The notes under the pieces were generated by a model. That model did not search any database, was not told the origin of the DNA, and saw only the letters and a list, made by a program, of their open reading frames with translations. Positions 62,132 to 64,000 of a DNA stretch of 64,000 nt are shown here, in pieces (positions within the stretch are counted from its first letter, which is position 1; each line of letters starts with the position of its first letter). The translations under genes were made by a program, and so were the position numbers. The DNA comes from Mesorhizobium sp. B2-4-15 (lineage in GTDB: Bacteria; Pseudomonadota; Alphaproteobacteria; Rhizobiales; Rhizobiaceae): assembly GCF_006658505.1 (NCBI RefSeq), contig NZ_VFUZ01000003.1:124001-188000 (forward strand), in the 5' to 3' direction.

Positions 62132-63760
62132 ATGACCGACTATATCATCGTGGGCGCCGGCCCGGCCGGCTGCGTTCTGGCCAACCGGCTGAGCGAGGAT
62201 CCCTCCAATTCGGTGCTGCTGCTCGAGGCCGGCGGCAAGGACTGGCATCCCTACATCCATATGCCGGCGGGTTTTGCCAAGATGACCAAGGGCATCGCCT
62301 CCTGGGGCTGGTCGACCGTGCCGCAGAGGCACATGAACGACCGCGTTTTCTGGTACACGCAGGCCAAGGTGGTCGGCGGCGGCTCCTCCATCAACGCCCA
62401 GATCTACACGCGCGGCAATGCCCGCGACTACGACGCCTGGGAAAAGGAAGAAGGTCTTGCCGGCTGGGGCTATCGCGACGTGCTGCCCTATTTCAAGCGC
62501 GCCGAGAACAACCAGCGCTACGCCAACGATTTTCATGGCGACCAAGGTCCGCTCGGCGTGTCGAACCCGATTTCGCCGCTGCCGATCTGCGAGGCCTATT
62601 TCCGCGCCGGCCAGCAGATGGGCATTCCCTTCAATCCGGACTTCAACGGCGCCAACCAGGAAGGCGTCGGCTACTACCAGCTGACCCAGAAGGACGCCCG
62701 CCGCTCGTCGGCCTCCGTTGCCTACTTGAAGCCGATCCGCGCGCGCAAGAACCTGACCGTCAGGACTGATGTCCTGGTGACCCGCATCGTCATCGAGAAA
62801 GGCCGCGCCATCGGCGTCGAAATTGTCGACAAGCCAGGCGGCGAAAAGACGGTCCTGCGTGCCGACCGCGAGGTGATCGTCTCATCCGGCGCCATCGGCT
62901 CGCCGAAGCTCCTGATGCAGTCGGGCATCGGACCGGCCGACCACCTCAAATCGGTCGGCGTCACGCCGGTGCATGACCTGCCCGGCGTCGGCTCCAACAT
63001 GCAGGACCATCTCGACCTGTTCGTCATCGCCGAATGCACCGGGGACCACACCTACGACAACTACGCAAAGCTGCACCGCACGGCGTGGGCCGGCCTTCAA
63101 TATCTGCTCTTGAAGAAGGGGCCGGTGGCCTCGAGCCTCTTCGAGACCGGCGGCTTCTGGTACGCCGACCCGACCGCCGCCTCGCCCGACATCCAGTTCC
63201 ATCTGGGTCTCGGATCTGGCATCGAGGCCGGCGTCGAGAAACTGAATAACCCGGGCGTCACTTTGAACTCGGCCTTCCTGCGGCCGCGCTCGCGCGGCAC
63301 GGTGCGGCTGAAGAGCGCCGACCCGGCCGACCATCCGCTGATCGACCCGAACTACTGGTCCGATCCCTATGACCGCGCCATGTCGCTCAAGGGGCTGCGG
63401 CTGGCGCGCGAGATCATGCGGCAGAAGGCACTTCAGCCCTACGTGCTGCGCGAACTGCTGCCCGGTCCGTCGCTCGCAAGCGACGACGAGCTGATCGACT
63501 ATGCCTGCCGCAGTTCCAAGACCGACCACCATCCCGTCGGAACCTGCCGGATGGGTCACGACGACATGGCCGTGGTGACGCCGGACCTGCGGCTGCGCGG
63601 CATCGAAGGCTTGCGTGTCTGCGACGCTTCGGTGATGCCGCGCGTGCCCTCCTCCAACACCAACGCGCCGACCATCATGGTCGGCGAAAAGGGCGCCGAT
63701 CTGGTGCTTGGCCGCGAGCCTCTGGCGCCGGCCGTGTTTTCCGGGAATCGCGCCGCTTGA
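62132..63760 (+). CDS. GMC-type choline/alcohol dehydrogenase-like flavoprotein
   Basis: 542 residues of the BetA/GMC group. The N-terminal FAD motif DYIIVGAGPAGCVLANRL, the GMC-1 block KVVGGGSSINAQIYTRGNA, GMC-2 SSGAIGSPKLLMQSGIGP, and the catalytic His region KTDHHPVGTCRMGHD then DASVMPRVPSSNTNAPT. It oxidises a primary alcohol to the aldehyde, which the ALDH could take on. The ATG at 62132 is preferred over a GTG at 62120 that abuts the SDR stop. The next gene follows by 11 bases. Confidence 0.92.
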   Translation: MTDYIIVGAGPAGCVLANRLSEDPSNSVLLLEAGGKDWHPYIHMPAGFAKMTKGIASWGWSTVPQRHMNDRVFWYTQAKVVGGGSSINAQIYTRGNARDYDAWEKEEGLAGWGYRDVLPYFKRAENNQRYANDFHGDQGPLGVSNPISPLPICEAYFRAGQQMGIPFNPDFNGANQEGVGYYQLTQKDARRSSASVAYLKPIRARKNLTVRTDVLVTRIVIEKGRAIGVEIVDKPGGEKTVLRADREVIVSSGAIGSPKLLMQSGIGPADHLKSVGVTPVHDLPGVGSNMQDHLDLFVIAECTGDHTYDNYAKLHRTAWAGLQYLLLKKGPVASSLFETGGFWYADPTAASPDIQFHLGLGSGIEAGVEKLNNPGVTLNSAFLRPRSRGTVRLKSADPADHPLIDPNYWSDPYDRAMSLKGLRLAREIMRQKALQPYVLRELLPGPSLASDDELIDYACRSSKTDHHPVGTCRMGHDDMAVVTPDLRLRGIEGLRVCDASVMPRVPSSNTNAPTIMVGEKGADLVLGREPLAPAVFSGNRAA

Positions 63761-63771
63761 GGGAAGAGAAA

Positions 63772-64000
63772 ATGATCAGGCATTGTGTCTTCGGCAGGTT
63801 TCGCGACGATGTCCCCGACGGTGAACGCAGGGCGATCCATGCCGACCTGGAGGCACTGCGCCAGGTGATCGACGGCATGGACACGGTGCACTTCAGCGCG
63901 AATGTCAGCCCGGAGCCTTTCGCGCGCGGCTCCACCCACGGCTTCACCATCGATTTCCGCAATGCCGCCGCGCGTGACGCCTATCTGGTCCATGAAGCGC
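63772..64000 (+). CDS. Dabb (stress-responsive alpha/beta barrel) domain protein, N-terminal part
   Basis: The gene runs off the right edge; 76 codons are visible. It reads MIRHCVFGRFRDDVPDGERR with a later FSANVSPEPFARGSTHGF and TIDFRNAAARDAYLVHEA, the two-strand pattern of the dimeric Dabb fold, with conserved His and Phe. Such small proteins occur with many catabolic clusters, possibly as enzymes acting on reactive intermediates. GGGAAGAG precedes the ATG, 11 bases after the flavoprotein stop. Confidence 0.82.
   Translation, partial: MIRHCVFGRFRDDVPDGERRAIHADLEALRQVIDGMDTVHFSANVSPEPFARGSTHGFTIDFRNAAARDAYLVHEA

Overview
The window reads as chromosomal DNA of a Rhizobiales alphaproteobacterium, most likely Mesorhizobium or a close relative. 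The grounds are uniformly high GC coding DNA, a CpdR-type response regulator, homospermidine synthase, a Brucella Omp10-like lipoprotein, DUF882, DUF459 and DUF533 envelope proteins, a ROSE-like RNA thermometer in front of a small heat-shock gene, an alpha-r14-like small RNA, and several families of short palindromic intergenic repeats of the rhizobial type. No phage, plasmid, insertion sequence with a transposase, or CRISPR array is visible. Species and family names rest on recognition of protein motifs, not on any search.

Layout. 1-8 kb: a truncated epimerase, a small membrane protein, a zinc/cation efflux transporter, a GNAT acetyltransferase, a class I/II aminotransferase, a YciI-like protein, an SDR, a DUF533 protein, the tRNA hydroxylase TrhO, KDPG aldolase, and an unlisted 58-residue secreted peptide gene. 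8-20 kb: a DUF882 peptidase-like protein, a sigma54 response regulator divergent from oligoendopeptidase F, a membrane-anchored Ala/Pro/Lys-rich protein, overlapping pabB/pabC genes with a DUF3445 gene, homospermidine synthase and an Omp10-like lipoprotein. 20-34 kb: a 5'-nucleotidase with a LysM tail, ferrochelatase, an amine-oxidase-like flavoprotein, a stomatin/NfeD pair, KdsD, an outer-membrane beta-barrel protein, GalU, a lytic transglycosylase and a DUF459 hydrolase. 34-46.7 kb: gltBD, threonine aldolase, Hsp20 with its thermometer, a lysophospholipase-like hydrolase, histidinol-phosphate phosphatase, a small RNA gene, an N-formylglutamate amidohydrolase, CpdR and tRNA-Val(GAC).

46.7-47.9 kb is a gene-poor accessory patch just after the tRNA, with one orphan gene and one gene broken by an amber codon. 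From 47.9 kb to the right edge lies one large catabolic gene cluster. A DUF993 aldolase-like gene diverges from a LacI-family regulator, and near-identical GAACGTTC operators stand in front of both. The regulator is followed, with translational overlaps, by a Gfo/Idh/MocA dehydrogenase, a fused CoA-transferase, a crotonase, an aldehyde dehydrogenase, a complete CUT1 sugar ABC transporter (binding protein, two permeases, ATPase), two GMC flavoprotein dehydrogenases, an SDR and the start of a Dabb-barrel protein. The layout suggests uptake of a sugar or polyol, several oxidations to an acid, activation to a CoA thioester and carbon-chain cleavage. The substrate is not identifiable from sequence, and this cluster is the best candidate for an undescribed pathway.

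The most notable non-coding signals are: a complete small-RNA gene at about 44.93-45.02 kb whose promoter lies inside the terminator hairpin of the opposite strand and carries a perfect dyad between its -35 and -10; the ROSE-like thermometer at 42.43-42.5 kb; and a 104-bp palindromic repeat at 33.87-33.98 kb whose two ends supply the stop codons of both flanking convergent genes.
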